From: Saccharomonospora sp. NB11
Lineage (GTDB): Bacteria; Actinomycetota; Actinomycetes; Mycobacteriales; Pseudonocardiaceae
Length of the DNA stretch: 64,000 bases
Reading direction: 5' to 3'
Assembly (NCBI RefSeq): GCF_015910535.1
Contig: NZ_JACBJG010000006.1
Span: forward strand, 248,001 to 312,000
Shown here: piece after piece, positions 18,323 to 28,225 of the stretch
Layout: every line of letters begins with the position of its first letter
Position numbering within the stretch: position 1 is the first letter of the stretch
The notes under the pieces: model-generated
Told to the model about the DNA's origin: nothing
Database searches by the model: none
What the model saw: only the letters and a program-made list of their open reading frames with translations
Program-made: the position numbers and the translations under genes

Positions 18323-21300
18323 ATGGGCTGGAACAACCCGCCGGTGCCGTGGCGGGAGTTGGAACGCGCGCTGTCCGGGCGCATCGAACCGTCGGACCGG
18401 CTCGGCGACGGCAGCGACAGTCCCGCGTGGACCCGGCGCAGACAGGAGTACGTGCGTCCCGTCGAGCTGACGACGGTGCGCGGCTCCGACGACACCGGGG
18501 CGGCGACCCGGGTGCCGTACGCGGAACTGCACTGTCACTCGAACTTCAGTTTCCTCGACGGCGCGAGCCATCCCGAGGAACTCGTGGAGGAGGCCGCCCG
18601 GTTGGGACTCGACGCCGTCGCCCTCACCGATCACGACGGCATGTACGGCGTGGCGCGGTTCGCCGAGGCCGCGCGCGAGGTGGGGATGCGCACGGTGTTC
18701 GGCACCGAACTCAGCCTCGGGTTGTCCGCGCCGCAGAACGGTGTGGCCGACCCCGAGGGAGAGCACCTGCTGCTGCTGGCGAAGGGACAGGACGGGTACG
18801 CGAGTCTGTGCCGTGCGGTGACGTCCGGCCAGCTCGCCGGAGGTGATCTCGACGCCGCCGACGTCACAGGAGTCGGCCGGTCCCGGGCGAAGGGCAGCGC
18901 GGAGAAGGGCCGCCCGGTGTACGACCTGGACGCCGTGGCCGAGGAGGTCGCGGGCCGCTGTGTGGTGCTCACCGGATGCCGGAAGGGGGCGGTGCGCCGG
19001 GCGCTGGTCGACGGCGGTCCCGCCGCGGCCGCGGAACGGCTGCGGGGACTCGTCGACCGGTTCGGCCGCGACGACGTGTACGTCGAGCTGATCGACCACG
19101 GGCAACCGGAGGACAGCGCCCACAACGACGTCCTGGCGGGACTCGCCGCCGAGTTCGGACTGCCGACCGTGGCCACCAACGTGGTGCACTACGCCACGCC
19201 GCAACGCGGGTATCTCGCCCAGAGCCTGGCTGCCATCCGCGCCCGGCGTGGGCTCGACGAACTGGAGGGTTGGTTGCCGTCCGGTCCCACGGCTCACCTG
19301 CGGTCGGGTGCGGAGATGGCGCGCCGGTTCGCGCGATACCCGGGAGCGGTCCAGCGGGCTGCGCTGCTCGGCACGCAGTGCGCCTTCGAACTCCATCTCG
19401 TCGCCCCGGATCTGCCGCCGTTCGACGTGCCCGACGGGCACGACGAGGCGAGCTTCCTGCGGACCTGCACGTTCGAGGGCGCGGCGGAACGGTACGGTCC
19501 GCGCGAACGCAACCCGGAGGCCTACCGGCAGTTGGAACACGAACTCGACGTGATCGAAAAACTCGGGTTCCCCGGTTACTTCCTGATCGTGTGGGACATC
19601 GTCCGGTTCTGCCGCCGCAACGACATCCTGTGCCAGGGGCGAGGCTCGGCGGCGAACTCCGCCGTCTGTTACGCGCTGGGCATCACGAAGGTCGACCCGG
19701 TGCGGTGGAAGCTGTTGTTCGAGCGATTCCTCGCGCCGGACCGGGACGGCTACCCGGACATCGACCTGGACATCGAGTCCGACCAGCGCGAGAAGGTCAT
19801 CCAGTACGTCTACGCCAAGCACGGCAGGCTGCGTACCGCCCAGGTGGCCAACGTGATCACGTACCGAGCCCGCTCGGCCGTGCGGGACGCGGCGCGCGCG
19901 CTCGGCCACTCACCCGGACAGCAGGACGCCTGGAGCAAACAGATCGACCGGTGGGGTCCGTTGCGGCACGTGCACAGCCCCACGGAGCACGACGTTCCCG
20001 AGAACGTGCTTGAACTCGCGGCGGCGTTGGAGGACTTTCCCCGGCACCTCGGCATCCACTCCGGGGGCATGGTGATCTGCGACCGCCCGGTGAGCGAGGT
20101 GTGTCCGGTGGAGTGGGCCAGGATGCCGGGCCGCAGCGTGTTGCAGTGGGAGAAGGACGACTGCGCGTCGATCGGGTTGGTGAAGTTCGACCTGCTCGGC
20201 CTGGGGATGCTGTCCGCGTTGCACTACATGGTGGACCTCGTGGCCGAGTACAAGGGCGAGCGCATCGACCTCGCCGACCTGGATCTGGAGGACGACGAGG
20301 TCTACGCCATGTTGCGCAAGGCCGACGCGATCGGCGTGTTCCAGGTGGAGAGCCGGGCGCAGTTGGCCACTCTGCCCCGGCTCGCGCCGAAGACGTTCTA
20401 CGACCTCGCCGTCGAGGTGGCGTTGATCCGGCCCGGGCCGATCCAGGGCGGGTCGGTGCACCCGTACATCCGCCGCTACACCGGCAAGGAGTCCTGGGAA
20501 CACGACCATCCGCTGCTGAAGAACGCGCTCGACAAGACACTCGGGGTGCCGCTGTTCCAGGAACAGCTCATGCAGATCGCGATCGACGTCGCCGACTTCA
20601 CGGCGGCCGAGGCCGACGAACTGCGGCACGCGATGGGGTCGAAGCGGTCGAGCCGGAAGATGGAGCGGTTGCGACGACGCTTCTACGAGGGCGCCGCCCG
20701 CAACGGCGTGGACCACGAGCTGGCCGAACGCATCTTCCGGAAGATGAAGGCGTTCGCGAGCTACGGCTTCCCCGAGAGCCACGCGCTGAGCTTCGCCTAC
20801 CTGGTGTTCGCGAGCGCCTACTTCAAGCGCTACCACCCCGACGCGTTCCTGGCGGGACTGCTGCGGGCGCAGCCGATGGGCTTCTACTCGCCGCAGTCGT
20901 TGGTGGCCGACGCCCGCAGGCACGGCGTGAGGGTCCTCGGCCCGGACGTGAACGCGAGCCTGGCCCACACCACCTTGGAGCCGCGCGGGGAGGGACATGC
21001 CGTGCGGCTCGGGCTGGCGTCGGTCCGGTCTCTCGGCGACGGCCCGGCGGAGGAACTGGTGGCGGAACGGCGACGGCACGGGCCGTTCCGCGACATGACC
21101 GACCTGGCCCGCCGAGTTCGGTTGACCACGCCGCAGGTGGAGGCTCTGGCCACGGCGGGCGCGTTCGCCTCGTGCGGCCCCGATCGACGCGCGGCACTGT
21201 GGGCGGCGGGCGCGGTGGCGCAGGAACGGCCGGAGAAACTCCCTGGTAATCCCGGCGTGTCGGCTCCCGCGTTGCCGGGGATGGACGCGCTCGACGTCGC

Positions 21301-21694
21301 CGTCGCCGATGTGTGGGCCACCGGGTTGTCCCCGGACAGCTACCCGACCGAGTTCGTCCGGGACCGGCTCGACGCGCTCGGGGCGGTGTCCGCGGAGAGC
21401 CTGCAACGGATCGACAGCGGCACCAGGGTCCTGGTGGGAGGCGCGGTGACCCACCGCCAGCGGCCGGGGACGGCGGGCGGCATCACGTTCCTCAACCTGG
21501 AGGACGAGACCGGCATGGTCAACGTCGTCTGCTCGGCCGGACTCTGGCAGCGCTACCACCGGGTGGCACGAGCCAGTCCGGCTCTGTTGGTGCGCGGTGT
21601 GGTGGAACGCGCCGACGGAGTCGTGAGTCTGCGGGCCGATCGGCTGCAGCGACTTTCCCTGGCGGTGCCGACGACGTCCCGGAACTTCCAGTGA
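18323..21694 (+). CDS. dnaE2: Error-prone DNA polymerase DnaE2
   Basis: The 1123-residue C-family polymerase does damage-induced translesion synthesis with ImuB. The N-terminal MGWNNPPVPW is typical of DnaE2. The PHP domain starts at about residue 66 (ELHCHSNFSFLDGASH). The palm has PDIDLDIES (catalytic Asp about 479 and 481). The helix-hairpin-helix and OB-fold regions are present, the latter with GGITFLNLEDETGMVNVV. The ATG at 18323 is supported by homology although GGAG abuts it; AGGTGAGG slightly further upstream may serve instead. Third gene of the SOS operon. Confidence 0.95.
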   Translation: MGWNNPPVPWRELERALSGRIEPSDRLGDGSDSPAWTRRRQEYVRPVELTTVRGSDDTGAATRVPYAELHCHSNFSFLDGASHPEELVEEAARLGLDAVALTDHDGMYGVARFAEAAREVGMRTVFGTELSLGLSAPQNGVADPEGEHLLLLAKGQDGYASLCRAVTSGQLAGGDLDAADVTGVGRSRAKGSAEKGRPVYDLDAVAEEVAGRCVVLTGCRKGAVRRALVDGGPAAAAERLRGLVDRFGRDDVYVELIDHGQPEDSAHNDVLAGLAAEFGLPTVATNVVHYATPQRGYLAQSLAAIRARRGLDELEGWLPSGPTAHLRSGAEMARRFARYPGAVQRAALLGTQCAFELHLVAPDLPPFDVPDGHDEASFLRTCTFEGAAERYGPRERNPEAYRQLEHELDVIEKLGFPGYFLIVWDIVRFCRRNDILCQGRGSAANSAVCYALGITKVDPVRWKLLFERFLAPDRDGYPDIDLDIESDQREKVIQYVYAKHGRLRTAQVANVITYRARSAVRDAARALGHSPGQQDAWSKQIDRWGPLRHVHSPTEHDVPENVLELAAALEDFPRHLGIHSGGMVICDRPVSEVCPVEWARMPGRSVLQWEKDDCASIGLVKFDLLGLGMLSALHYMVDLVAEYKGERIDLADLDLEDDEVYAMLRKADAIGVFQVESRAQLATLPRLAPKTFYDLAVEVALIRPGPIQGGSVHPYIRRYTGKESWEHDHPLLKNALDKTLGVPLFQEQLMQIAIDVADFTAAEADELRHAMGSKRSSRKMERLRRRFYEGAARNGVDHELAERIFRKMKAFASYGFPESHALSFAYLVFASAYFKRYHPDAFLAGLLRAQPMGFYSPQSLVADARRHGVRVLGPDVNASLAHTTLEPRGEGHAVRLGLASVRSLGDGPAEELVAERRRHGPFRDMTDLARRVRLTTPQVEALATAGAFASCGPDRRAALWAAGAVAQERPEKLPGNPGVSAPALPGMDALDVAVADVWATGLSPDSYPTEFVRDRLDALGAVSAESLQRIDSGTRVLVGGAVTHRQRPGTAGGITFLNLEDETGMVNVVCSAGLWQRYHRVARASPALLVRGVVERADGVVSLRADRLQRLSLAVPTTSRNFQ

Positions 21695-21711
21695 CGTCGT
21701 CGGCGTGCACC

Positions 21712-24390
21712 TCAGTCCACCGGCGGGTCGCTGGGCTCCAGCTCGATGAGGTCGCCGTCGGCCAGCAGGTCCTCCACGGACGCGGGCAGCAGGTAGGCGG
21801 CGCCACCGCCGGGCTGGTTGAACCAGGGGATGGCGACACCCGCGAGCGCCCGGATCGGTCGCTGCACGCGGTACACGTGGTAGGGCCGGTTGACCCACTC
21901 CGGCACGAGCGAGCGCTCCTCGAAGGGCGTCCCCGCCGCGTAGGTCAGGTTGCCGTTGGGGCCGCCGAACCGGTCGAGTTCGCTGCCCACCGGCAGTTCC
22001 CGCATCTCCTTGCCACGGAAGAGCGTGAGGGGCGGCTCACCGGGCAGCGGCTGGATCGGCCACTGCTGGCCCTTGCCGCCCTGGCCGTTCGACGAGCCCG
22101 ACGAGCTCGGCTCCCGGGACGCGGGAGCGGAGGCCGGGGGTGCGGGCGGAGTCGGTCCGCCCTGCGCCGGGGGAGCCGGGGGCGCTGGTTGCCGACGCGG
22201 TTCCTCGCGGGGCGGGGCGGGCATGCGCGGCTCGCCGTGCGGCTCGGCGGGCGCCGGTGGGCGAGCGCCGGTGGCCACGTCGGGGGGCAGAGTCGCGGTG
22301 ATCCGCTGGGGTCCCTGCCGTTCCGGCTGCGGAGCGGGCTGCGGGGCCGGCGCCGCGGTCTCGGGGCGCGGACGCGCTTCCTGGGCCACGCCCTCCGGGG
22401 CGAGCAGGAGCTTGCCGAGCATGAACGCCGCCGCGTCCTCGACGTCGCCGAACACGGCCGGGCTGGTCAACTGCTTGTCGTCGTACCAGCCGACCCGCCA
22501 GCCCTCGGCGGCTTCCTCCAACGCCCAACCCCGATCGGCGGGCTCGCCGATGCGGTAGGCGGTGGCGGGCACGCCCAGCTCACCGAGCCGTTCGTGGAGG
22601 TCCTCCAGCACCGGCTCGTCGTAGACGAGCGGACCCGGCGAGTACTCCGTGGGCGGTCCCTCGTCATAGGCGGGGCCGGTGGGCGGCTGCTCGTCGGCGC
22701 GCTGCTGGGCGATCGGCTCGGGCGCACGGCGTTCCCGCTCGGGCTCGGGCGCACCGGGCCTGGGCTGCGCAGGCGGGGCGGGAGGAGGAGGCGGAGCCTG
22801 CTGAGCCGACTGAGCCGGCGGCACGGTCGCAGCCGGGGTGATCGTGGTCGGCGGGTCGTCGTCGAGAGCTGCAGCGGGCGTGAACGTGGTCGCGGCGTCG
22901 GCCGGGTGTTCCGCCGCGCGATCGTGCTCGCGCTCGTCGTAGCCGTCGTGGTCCTCGTACGACTCGTCGTACTGCTGGTCCTCGTACTGGCGGTCGTAGT
23001 GCTGGTCGTGGCCCTCGTGGTAGGCGTCGTCCTCGTAATCCTGCTCGTCGGCCGGGTGACTCTCGGGGTAGCGCTCCTGGCCGCGTCGCTCGTAGTCCTG
23101 CTCGGCGGGGTGACCCTCGTAGCGTTCCTGGCCGCGCCGAGGCTGCTCGTAGTCCTGCTCGTACTCGCGCTCGTAGTGCTGCTGCTCGTACGGCTGCTCG
23201 GCGTAGTCGCCCTCGTCGTAGTGCTGCTCGTCGTAGCGCTGTTCGTCGTCGTAGCGGCCGTCCTCGGACGCGGGGCCCTCGTCGAACCGCGGAGGTGCCG
23301 CGATGCGGGTGCGCTCGGCGTCGCTCTCCTGGAAGTCGGGGGACTCCCCGGAGTCGTGCCCGTCGAAGTCCGGATGCGGCGCGCGGACGGGAGCCGCGAG
23401 CTGGGTCTGCTCGGCGTCCGTCTCGGGCGGTTCGGCGTCGTACGGCTGGGGCGGCTCCCGGCGCTGCTGCGCCTGCGCGGCGGGGGCGTGGTCCTGCTCG
23501 GCGGCTTCCTCGCGCTCGGGCGGCGGAGGCGGCGTGGGCCGCTGCTGTTGCTGGGGCGGCGGGGCCCCACGCGACACGTGTGTGGCCGCGGCCTGGCGCA
23601 CCGGATCGGGTACGTCGGGGATGCTGAACCCGTTCGAGCGGATGTGCTGCACGAGCTCGGGCTCCGGCGGGATGCCGTACTCGCGCAGGTAGTAGTTGAC
23701 GGCCGCGGGCCAGATCCAGGTGCCATCGCTGTGGAAGGCGATCGGCACGGTGCTCTCGGGGTTCGCGGCCAAGCGGTCGAGGTCGTAGCCGCGGCCCGGC
23801 ACCACGACGGGGGCGCCGTCGAGGTAGTCGAGCACCCTGTCCTGCTCCTCGACGTCCAGCTCGGGCCGGTTCACGGTGGGCCTGCCGTCCGCGCCCGGAC
23901 CGTCGAAGATCCGGGCCATCCGGAACCGCGGGCCGGGACGTTCGGGGCCGAGGCCCGCCATCCTGCGCATGAGCCAGTCGGGCACGTTGTCCTCGGAACG
24001 AGGGAACATGCGCAGCTCGTCGGCGTAGGCCTGGGGCGGCGGGGCCAGATCCCAGGTGGGCTCTTCCCGGTCGTACTCGAGGTTGTAGCTGGACGGGTGG
24101 TCGAGCTGGTAGCGGGCGTTGAACCAGGTGCCGCGTCCCTCGCGGTACATGCCTGCGCGCAGCCTGCCGAAGAGGCTGGCGATGTCGTGAGTGGCGACCC
24201 ACTCCTGGGTGGTTCCGTCGGCGAGGCCGACTTCACCCGTGAGTTCGTGGTACCTCCCCACGGCGCGATACTCGACGGTCACTCGGTGCCAGTCGCGCGG
24301 GGCAGCCCGTAGCAAGGAAAGGCCTATCTGCTTGACCAGGGTGTCCTGCTCGGTTGCGTTCAGCTGGGTCGGTAGAGCCACGCCCAACAT
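21712..24390 (-). CDS. TNT-related (NAD glycohydrolase-like) protein with YezG-like N-terminal domain
   Basis: The 892-residue multidomain protein has a C-terminal domain (about 790-892) that looks like the tuberculosis necrotizing toxin fold (TNT, formerly DUF4237). Visible text is DRFGGPNGNLTYAAGTPFEERSL, YHVYRV and WFNQPGGGAAYLLP, including the Arg, Tyr, His and Gln positions expected in TNT enzymes. The N-terminus (about 5-150) resembles the YezG/DUF600 immunity-like family. A second folded segment lies at about 592-665. Between them is a Pro/Gln- and then Tyr/Asp/Glu/Gln-rich disordered stretch (about 270-590). There is no signal peptide or secretion domain. ATG at 24390 is provisional; GTG at 24381 is also possible. 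Activity as a toxin is not shown. Confidence 0.8.
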   Translation of the reverse strand: MLGVALPTQLNATEQDTLVKQIGLSLLRAAPRDWHRVTVEYRAVGRYHELTGEVGLADGTTQEWVATHDIASLFGRLRAGMYREGRGTWFNARYQLDHPSSYNLEYDREEPTWDLAPPPQAYADELRMFPRSEDNVPDWLMRRMAGLGPERPGPRFRMARIFDGPGADGRPTVNRPELDVEEQDRVLDYLDGAPVVVPGRGYDLDRLAANPESTVPIAFHSDGTWIWPAAVNYYLREYGIPPEPELVQHIRSNGFSIPDVPDPVRQAAATHVSRGAPPPQQQQRPTPPPPPEREEAAEQDHAPAAQAQQRREPPQPYDAEPPETDAEQTQLAAPVRAPHPDFDGHDSGESPDFQESDAERTRIAAPPRFDEGPASEDGRYDDEQRYDEQHYDEGDYAEQPYEQQHYEREYEQDYEQPRRGQERYEGHPAEQDYERRGQERYPESHPADEQDYEDDAYHEGHDQHYDRQYEDQQYDESYEDHDGYDEREHDRAAEHPADAATTFTPAAALDDDPPTTITPAATVPPAQSAQQAPPPPPAPPAQPRPGAPEPERERRAPEPIAQQRADEQPPTGPAYDEGPPTEYSPGPLVYDEPVLEDLHERLGELGVPATAYRIGEPADRGWALEEAAEGWRVGWYDDKQLTSPAVFGDVEDAAAFMLGKLLLAPEGVAQEARPRPETAAPAPQPAPQPERQGPQRITATLPPDVATGARPPAPAEPHGEPRMPAPPREEPRRQPAPPAPPAQGGPTPPAPPASAPASREPSSSGSSNGQGGKGQQWPIQPLPGEPPLTLFRGKEMRELPVGSELDRFGGPNGNLTYAAGTPFEERSLVPEWVNRPYHVYRVQRPIRALAGVAIPWFNQPGGGAAYLLPASVEDLLADGDLIELEPSDPPVD

Positions 24391-24548
24391 CTTGGCCAAT
24401 GAACGCCGCGGATGCACGGCACATGTGCACATCGTCGCGGTACGCCCGGCAATCTACGGTCCTTCCGTCGGTTCGCCGAGTGCGGAGCGCCACATTTCAC
24501 CGGAACGAAGCAACCTTGGTATGAGACAGCGACCAACAATGGGGCGCA

Positions 24549-25583
24549 ATGGCTACCGAACGTGCCCGTTCGACGACGGGTGACCCCACGGACGTCTCGT
24601 TCCGATCGAGTGGCAGGCGTCGTGAGTTGCTGGGCCTGCCGATTGCGGTCGTCGCAGGCGTCGGGATGGCGGCGCAGAGCCGGATCAACGGTGAACTCGG
24701 CGGACGGCTGGGTGATCCGATCCTCGCCGCGGTGATCTCCTTCGGCAGTGGGCTGTTGCTTCTGCTCGTCACGCTCGCGGTGTCGGCGAGGATGCGCACC
24801 GGGATCGGCCGGGTGCGGTCGGCGCTGCGTGCTCGCGCGCTCCGGCCGTGGCACTTCCTGGGTGGGCTCGCGGGCGCGACGTACGTGCTGGGGCAGTCGG
24901 TGTCGGTGACGTTGATCGGCGTCGCCATGTTCACGGTCGGTGTCGTGGCCGGGCAGACGGTGAGCAGCCTCGCCGTCGACCGGCTCGGGTTGGGACCCGC
25001 GGGAGTCCGGGTGATCACGTGGCCCCGGGTCGTGGGTGCGGTGCTGATGGTCGGGGCCGTGGGGGTGGCCGTGGGCGGGGATCTCCTCGACGCCGACGCC
25101 GAGCGCGTGTGGGCTCTGGTGTTGCCGCTCGCCGCGGGTGTGGGCATGGCGGTGCAGCAGGCGTTCAACGGCCGGGTGGGGGTGGCGGCAGGCAGCCCAC
25201 TCACGGCGACGCTGGTGAACTTCACGGCAGGGACCACGGCGTTGGTGCTGGCCTGGGGCCTGACCCTGGTGACGTCCGCGCGGGGCCTGCCCAGCACGCT
25301 GCCGACCGAACCGGTGCTCTACCTCGGCGGTGTGGTCGGGGTCGTGTTCATCGCGGTGGCCTCGGTGCTCGTCTCGTGGACGGGCGTGTTGTTGTTCGGG
25401 CTCGCCTCGGTGGCGGGGCAGTTGCTCGGGTCGGTGGTGCTCGACCTGACGGTGCCGGCCGTCGAGGGCGTCGTCCGGGCCACGACGTTGCTCGGGTGCG
25501 GGGTCGCGTTCGTCGCCGTGGTGGTCGCCTCCGTGGGCGGTCGACGTGGCGGCGGGAGACCTTTGGAAGAATCGAGCTCGTGA
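24549..25583 (+). CDS. DMT-family transporter, YdcZ/DUF606 type
   Basis: The 344-residue protein has ten predicted helices in two repeated DUF606 halves. Each half starts with a similar motif: [23 protein letters not shown] and [20 protein letters not shown]. The repeated small-residue, Gln/Asn-containing first helix is typical of this drug/metabolite transporter family. Substrate is unknown. The gene is divergent from the TNT-related gene, and its stop overlaps the folD start by four bases, so the two are probably cotranscribed. Confidence 0.87.
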   Translation: MATERARSTTGDPTDVSFRSSGRRRELLGLPIAVVAGVGMAAQSRINGELGGRLGDPILAAVISFGSGLLLLLVTLAVSARMRTGIGRVRSALRARALRPWHFLGGLAGATYVLGQSVSVTLIGVAMFTVGVVAGQTVSSLAVDRLGLGPAGVRVITWPRVVGAVLMVGAVGVAVGGDLLDADAERVWALVLPLAAGVGMAVQQAFNGRVGVAAGSPLTATLVNFTAGTTALVLAWGLTLVTSARGLPSTLPTEPVLYLGGVVGVVFIAVASVLVSWTGVLLFGLASVAGQLLGSVVLDLTVPAVEGVVRATTLLGCGVAFVAVVVASVGGRRGGGRPLEESSS

Positions 25584-26434
25584 CGGCGACGATTCTCGAC
25601 GGCAGGGCCACCAAGGACGCGATCTTCGCGGAGCTGGCACCGAGGGTGTCCGCTCTCACCGAGCAGGGGCGCACGCCCGGGCTGGCGACCGTGCTCGTCG
25701 GGGACGATCCCGGCTCGCACGCGTACGTGAAGATGAAGCACGCGGACTGCGCGAAGGTGGGAATCAACTCGATCCGGCGAGACCTGCCCGCCGACGTCAC
25801 CCAGGACGAGCTGCACGCCGTCGTCGACGACCTCAACGCCGACCCCGCGTGCAGCGGCTACATCGTGCAGCTCCCGCTGCCGAAGCACCTCGACTCGGGC
25901 GCGGTGCTCGACCGCGTCGACCCGGCCAAGGACGTCGACGGACTCGCGCCGCTGAGTCTGGGCAGGCTCGTGCTGAACGAGCCCGGCTTCCTGCCCTGCA
26001 CGCCGCTGGGCATCGTGGAGCTGTTGCGCCGCTACGAGGTGCCGCTGCGAGGCGCGCAGGTGACCGTCGTCGGCCGGGGCATCACGGTCGGCCGCACGAT
26101 GGGTCTGTTGCTGACCAACCGCGACGTGAACGCCACGGTGACGTTGTGCCACACGGGCACCCGTGACCTCGCGGCCGAGGTCCGGCGCGCGGACGTCGTG
26201 ATCGCGGCGGCCGGATCGCCGGGGCTGATCACGCCGGACATGGTCAAGCCCGGCGCCGCCGTGCTCGACGTGGGTGTCTCCAGGGTCGACGGCGTGCTCA
26301 CCGGGGACGTGGCACCCGGGGTCGAGGAGGTCGCGGGCTTCGTCGCCCCCAACCCCGGCGGGGTCGGTCCGATGACGCGGGCGATGTTGGTGTCCAACGT
26401 CGTCGAGGCCGCCGAGCAGGCCGCCCGGTCGTGA
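25580..26434 (+). CDS. folD: Bifunctional methylene-THF dehydrogenase/cyclohydrolase
   Basis: The 284-residue protein interconverts 5,10-methylene-THF and 10-formyl-THF, the donor used by PurN and PurH. Conserved text includes [15 protein letters not shown] (catalytic Lys), [21 protein letters not shown] and the NADP-binding loop [13 protein letters not shown], a common actinobacterial variant. GTG at 25580 overlaps the previous stop, with GGAAGA about 10 bases upstream. The DUF3017 gene follows with a four-base overlap, as for M. tuberculosis Rv3356c-Rv3355c. Confidence 0.96.
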   Translation: MTATILDGRATKDAIFAELAPRVSALTEQGRTPGLATVLVGDDPGSHAYVKMKHADCAKVGINSIRRDLPADVTQDELHAVVDDLNADPACSGYIVQLPLPKHLDSGAVLDRVDPAKDVDGLAPLSLGRLVLNEPGFLPCTPLGIVELLRRYEVPLRGAQVTVVGRGITVGRTMGLLLTNRDVNATVTLCHTGTRDLAAEVRRADVVIAAAGSPGLITPDMVKPGAAVLDVGVSRVDGVLTGDVAPGVEEVAGFVAPNPGGVGPMTRAMLVSNVVEAAEQAARS

Positions 26435-26739
26435 GCACCGCCGTGGAGACCCGCAAGCCCCGCAAGGCGAGCACGGCACTGGAGTACGTGCCGTTCGCCG
26501 TGGTGTTGGCGCTCGTCGCGTTCGGGTTGCTGCGCATCGCGATGTACCACTGGCGCGAGGGTGCGGTGCTGATCGGTGGAGCGCTGCTGGTGGCGGCGGT
26601 GCTGCGAGCGGCGCTCGCCCACCGCAACCTGGCGTTGCTGACGATCCGCACGCGCACGGTCGACGTGCTGAGTTACGCGGGACTGGGGCTGGTGATCCTC
26701 TTCGTGGCGCTCACCATCACCGGCGGCCCACTGCGCTGA
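26431..26739 (+). CDS. DUF3017 small membrane protein
   Basis: The 102-residue protein has three hydrophobic helices (about 20-38, 45-62 and 78-98) and a basic N-terminus. It overlaps the folD stop (GTGA) and has the same partner in mycobacteria and streptomycetes. No function is known for the family; its constant linkage to folD may only reflect shared transcription. Confidence 0.87.
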   Translation: MSTAVETRKPRKASTALEYVPFAVVLALVAFGLLRIAMYHWREGAVLIGGALLVAAVLRAALAHRNLALLTIRTRTVDVLSYAGLGLVILFVALTITGGPLR

Positions 26740-26783
26740 GCGCGAGCCGCCCGGCGAGGTACTTCCCGGCCCCGGACACGCCA

Positions 26784-26830
26784 CAAGGGGCGTCTCGGCC
26801 ATGACGGGGGGATGGCCGAAACGCCCCTTG
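26784..26830. terminator. Bidirectional terminator between the DUF3017 and MFS genes
   Basis: CAAGGGGCGT (26784-26793) pairs with ACGCCCCTTG (26821-26830). The stem continues after a one-base mismatch with TCGGCCAT and ATGGCCGA around a 9-base loop. It lies between converging genes. Confidence 0.88.
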
Positions 26831-26859
26831 GCGGGCGGTTCACGACGTGGTCGGGGGCC

Positions 26860-28158
26860 TCACGCCGTGACGGGTTCGGGTCGGGTCTGCGCGGGGAGCG
26901 CGGGCTCGCTGCCGGTGTCCTCGACGTCGGCGTCGACCTCGGCGTCGGCCTCGACCGCGTGGGTCTCGCCGCCGCTCGTGACGTCGAGCTCGACCGCGGG
27001 TGCGGGGGCGGGGGTCCGCTTGCGGTCGTACACGCTCGACGCGATGGTCAGCGTGAGGCCGACGACGGCGAGCATGGCGCCCACGATGTTCGGGGACACG
27101 AGGCCGAAGCCACCGGCGATGGCGAGGCCGCCGAGGTAGGCGCCGATCGAGTTGGCGATGTTGAACGCCGACTGCACGGCCGCGGACACCATCGACTGCG
27201 CGCCACCGGCCTTCTCCATGATCCGGGCCTGCATCATCGGGCCGACCATGAACGAGGTCATGCCGACGAGGAACAGCGTGACGGCGGCGCCGATCTTGCT
27301 GTCCGCGGTGACGGTGAACGCCAGGAGCACGACCGCGAGGGCGGTCATCGCGCCGTAGAGGCCGGGCAGGGGGAACCGGTCGGCGAGGCGGCCGCCGAGC
27401 ACGTTGCCGACGGTCATGCCGAGGCCCGCCAGCGACAGCAGCAGCGTGACGCTGGTGGCGTCGTAGCCCGACACGTCCGTGAGCACGGGGGACACGTAGC
27501 TCAGGCTGGCGAACCCGCCGCCGAGGCCGAAGGTGACGATGGCCAGCGCGAACCACACCTGGGGCTTGCGGAACGCGCCCAGCTCGCCGCGCAGGGAGGT
27601 GTTGGTGGTCTGACGCTGGTGGGGGACCAGCTTGGCGATCGCGGCGAGGGCCACGACGCCGATCAGGGCCACGACACCGAAGGTGGCCCTCCAGCCGACC
27701 TGCTGGCTGAGGAGGGTGCCCGTGGGCACACCGACCACGTTGGCCAGGGTCAGGCCGAGGAACATCATCGACACGGCCTTGGCCCTGCGCTTGGGGCCGG
27801 CGAGGGAGGCCGCGACGACGGCTCCTGCTCCGAAGAACGCGCCGTGGGGGAGGCCGGCGAGGAATCGGAACAGCATGCCCGTCTCGGGGTTCGGGGCGAA
27901 GGCGAACAGGGCGTTGCTGACGGTGAACACGCCCATCATGGCCAGCAGCATCGTTTTGCGGGACAGCCGTACGGCGACGGCGGTGAGCAGCGGTGCGCCG
28001 ACCACGACGCCCAGGGCGTACGCGGTGATGAAGTTGCCTGCGGTGGGGATGGAGATGCCGAGGTCGTTCGCGATCTCGGGTAGCACACCCATCATGACGA
28101 ATTCGGTGGTACCGATGCCGAAGGCACCGATCGCGAGCGCGAGCAGCGCGATGGGCAC
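26860..28158 (-). CDS. MFS transporter, DHA1/AraJ-like efflux permease
   Basis: The 432-residue, 12-helix major facilitator has an N-terminus (LLALAIGAFGIGTTEFVMMGVLPEIA) characteristic of the sugar-efflux/AraJ-like branch. Motif A is seen as GGRLADRFPLPGL between helices 8 and 9 and in degraded form (VAVRLSRKTML) earlier. An acidic tail of about 40 residues (AVEADAEVDADVEDTG) follows the last helix. GTG at 28158 is chosen for GGGAG 4-5 bases upstream and because it directly precedes helix 1. The frame extends to 28227. Substrate is unknown; drug or arabinose-like sugar efflux is the family expectation. Confidence 0.87.
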   Translation of the reverse strand: MPIALLALAIGAFGIGTTEFVMMGVLPEIANDLGISIPTAGNFITAYALGVVVGAPLLTAVAVRLSRKTMLLAMMGVFTVSNALFAFAPNPETGMLFRFLAGLPHGAFFGAGAVVAASLAGPKRRAKAVSMMFLGLTLANVVGVPTGTLLSQQVGWRATFGVVALIGVVALAAIAKLVPHQRQTTNTSLRGELGAFRKPQVWFALAIVTFGLGGGFASLSYVSPVLTDVSGYDATSVTLLLSLAGLGMTVGNVLGGRLADRFPLPGLYGAMTALAVVLLAFTVTADSKIGAAVTLFLVGMTSFMVGPMMQARIMEKAGGAQSMVSAAVQSAFNIANSIGAYLGGLAIAGGFGLVSPNIVGAMLAVVGLTLTIASSVYDRKRTPAPAPAVELDVTSGGETHAVEADAEVDADVEDTGSEPALPAQTRPEPVTA

Positions 28159-28205
28159 GGGGCTCCCTTCGGGATTGGAGACAGAGGTCGGTACGGGACG
28201 AGCGC

Positions 28206-28225
28206 GTATCGATACTGGATCGATC
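28206..28225. promoter_or_regulatory. Paired palindromes upstream of the MFS gene
   Basis: GTATCGATAC (28206-28215) and GATCGATC (28218-28225) lie about 50 bases upstream of the MFS start in AT-richer DNA. They could be a repressor operator, but no neighbouring regulator gene suggests which protein binds. Confidence 0.35.

Noticed and set aside
22900-23250. CRISPR-like array suggested by regular repeats
   Set aside because: Units are codon-based and encode part of the TNT-related protein; there are no unique spacers.
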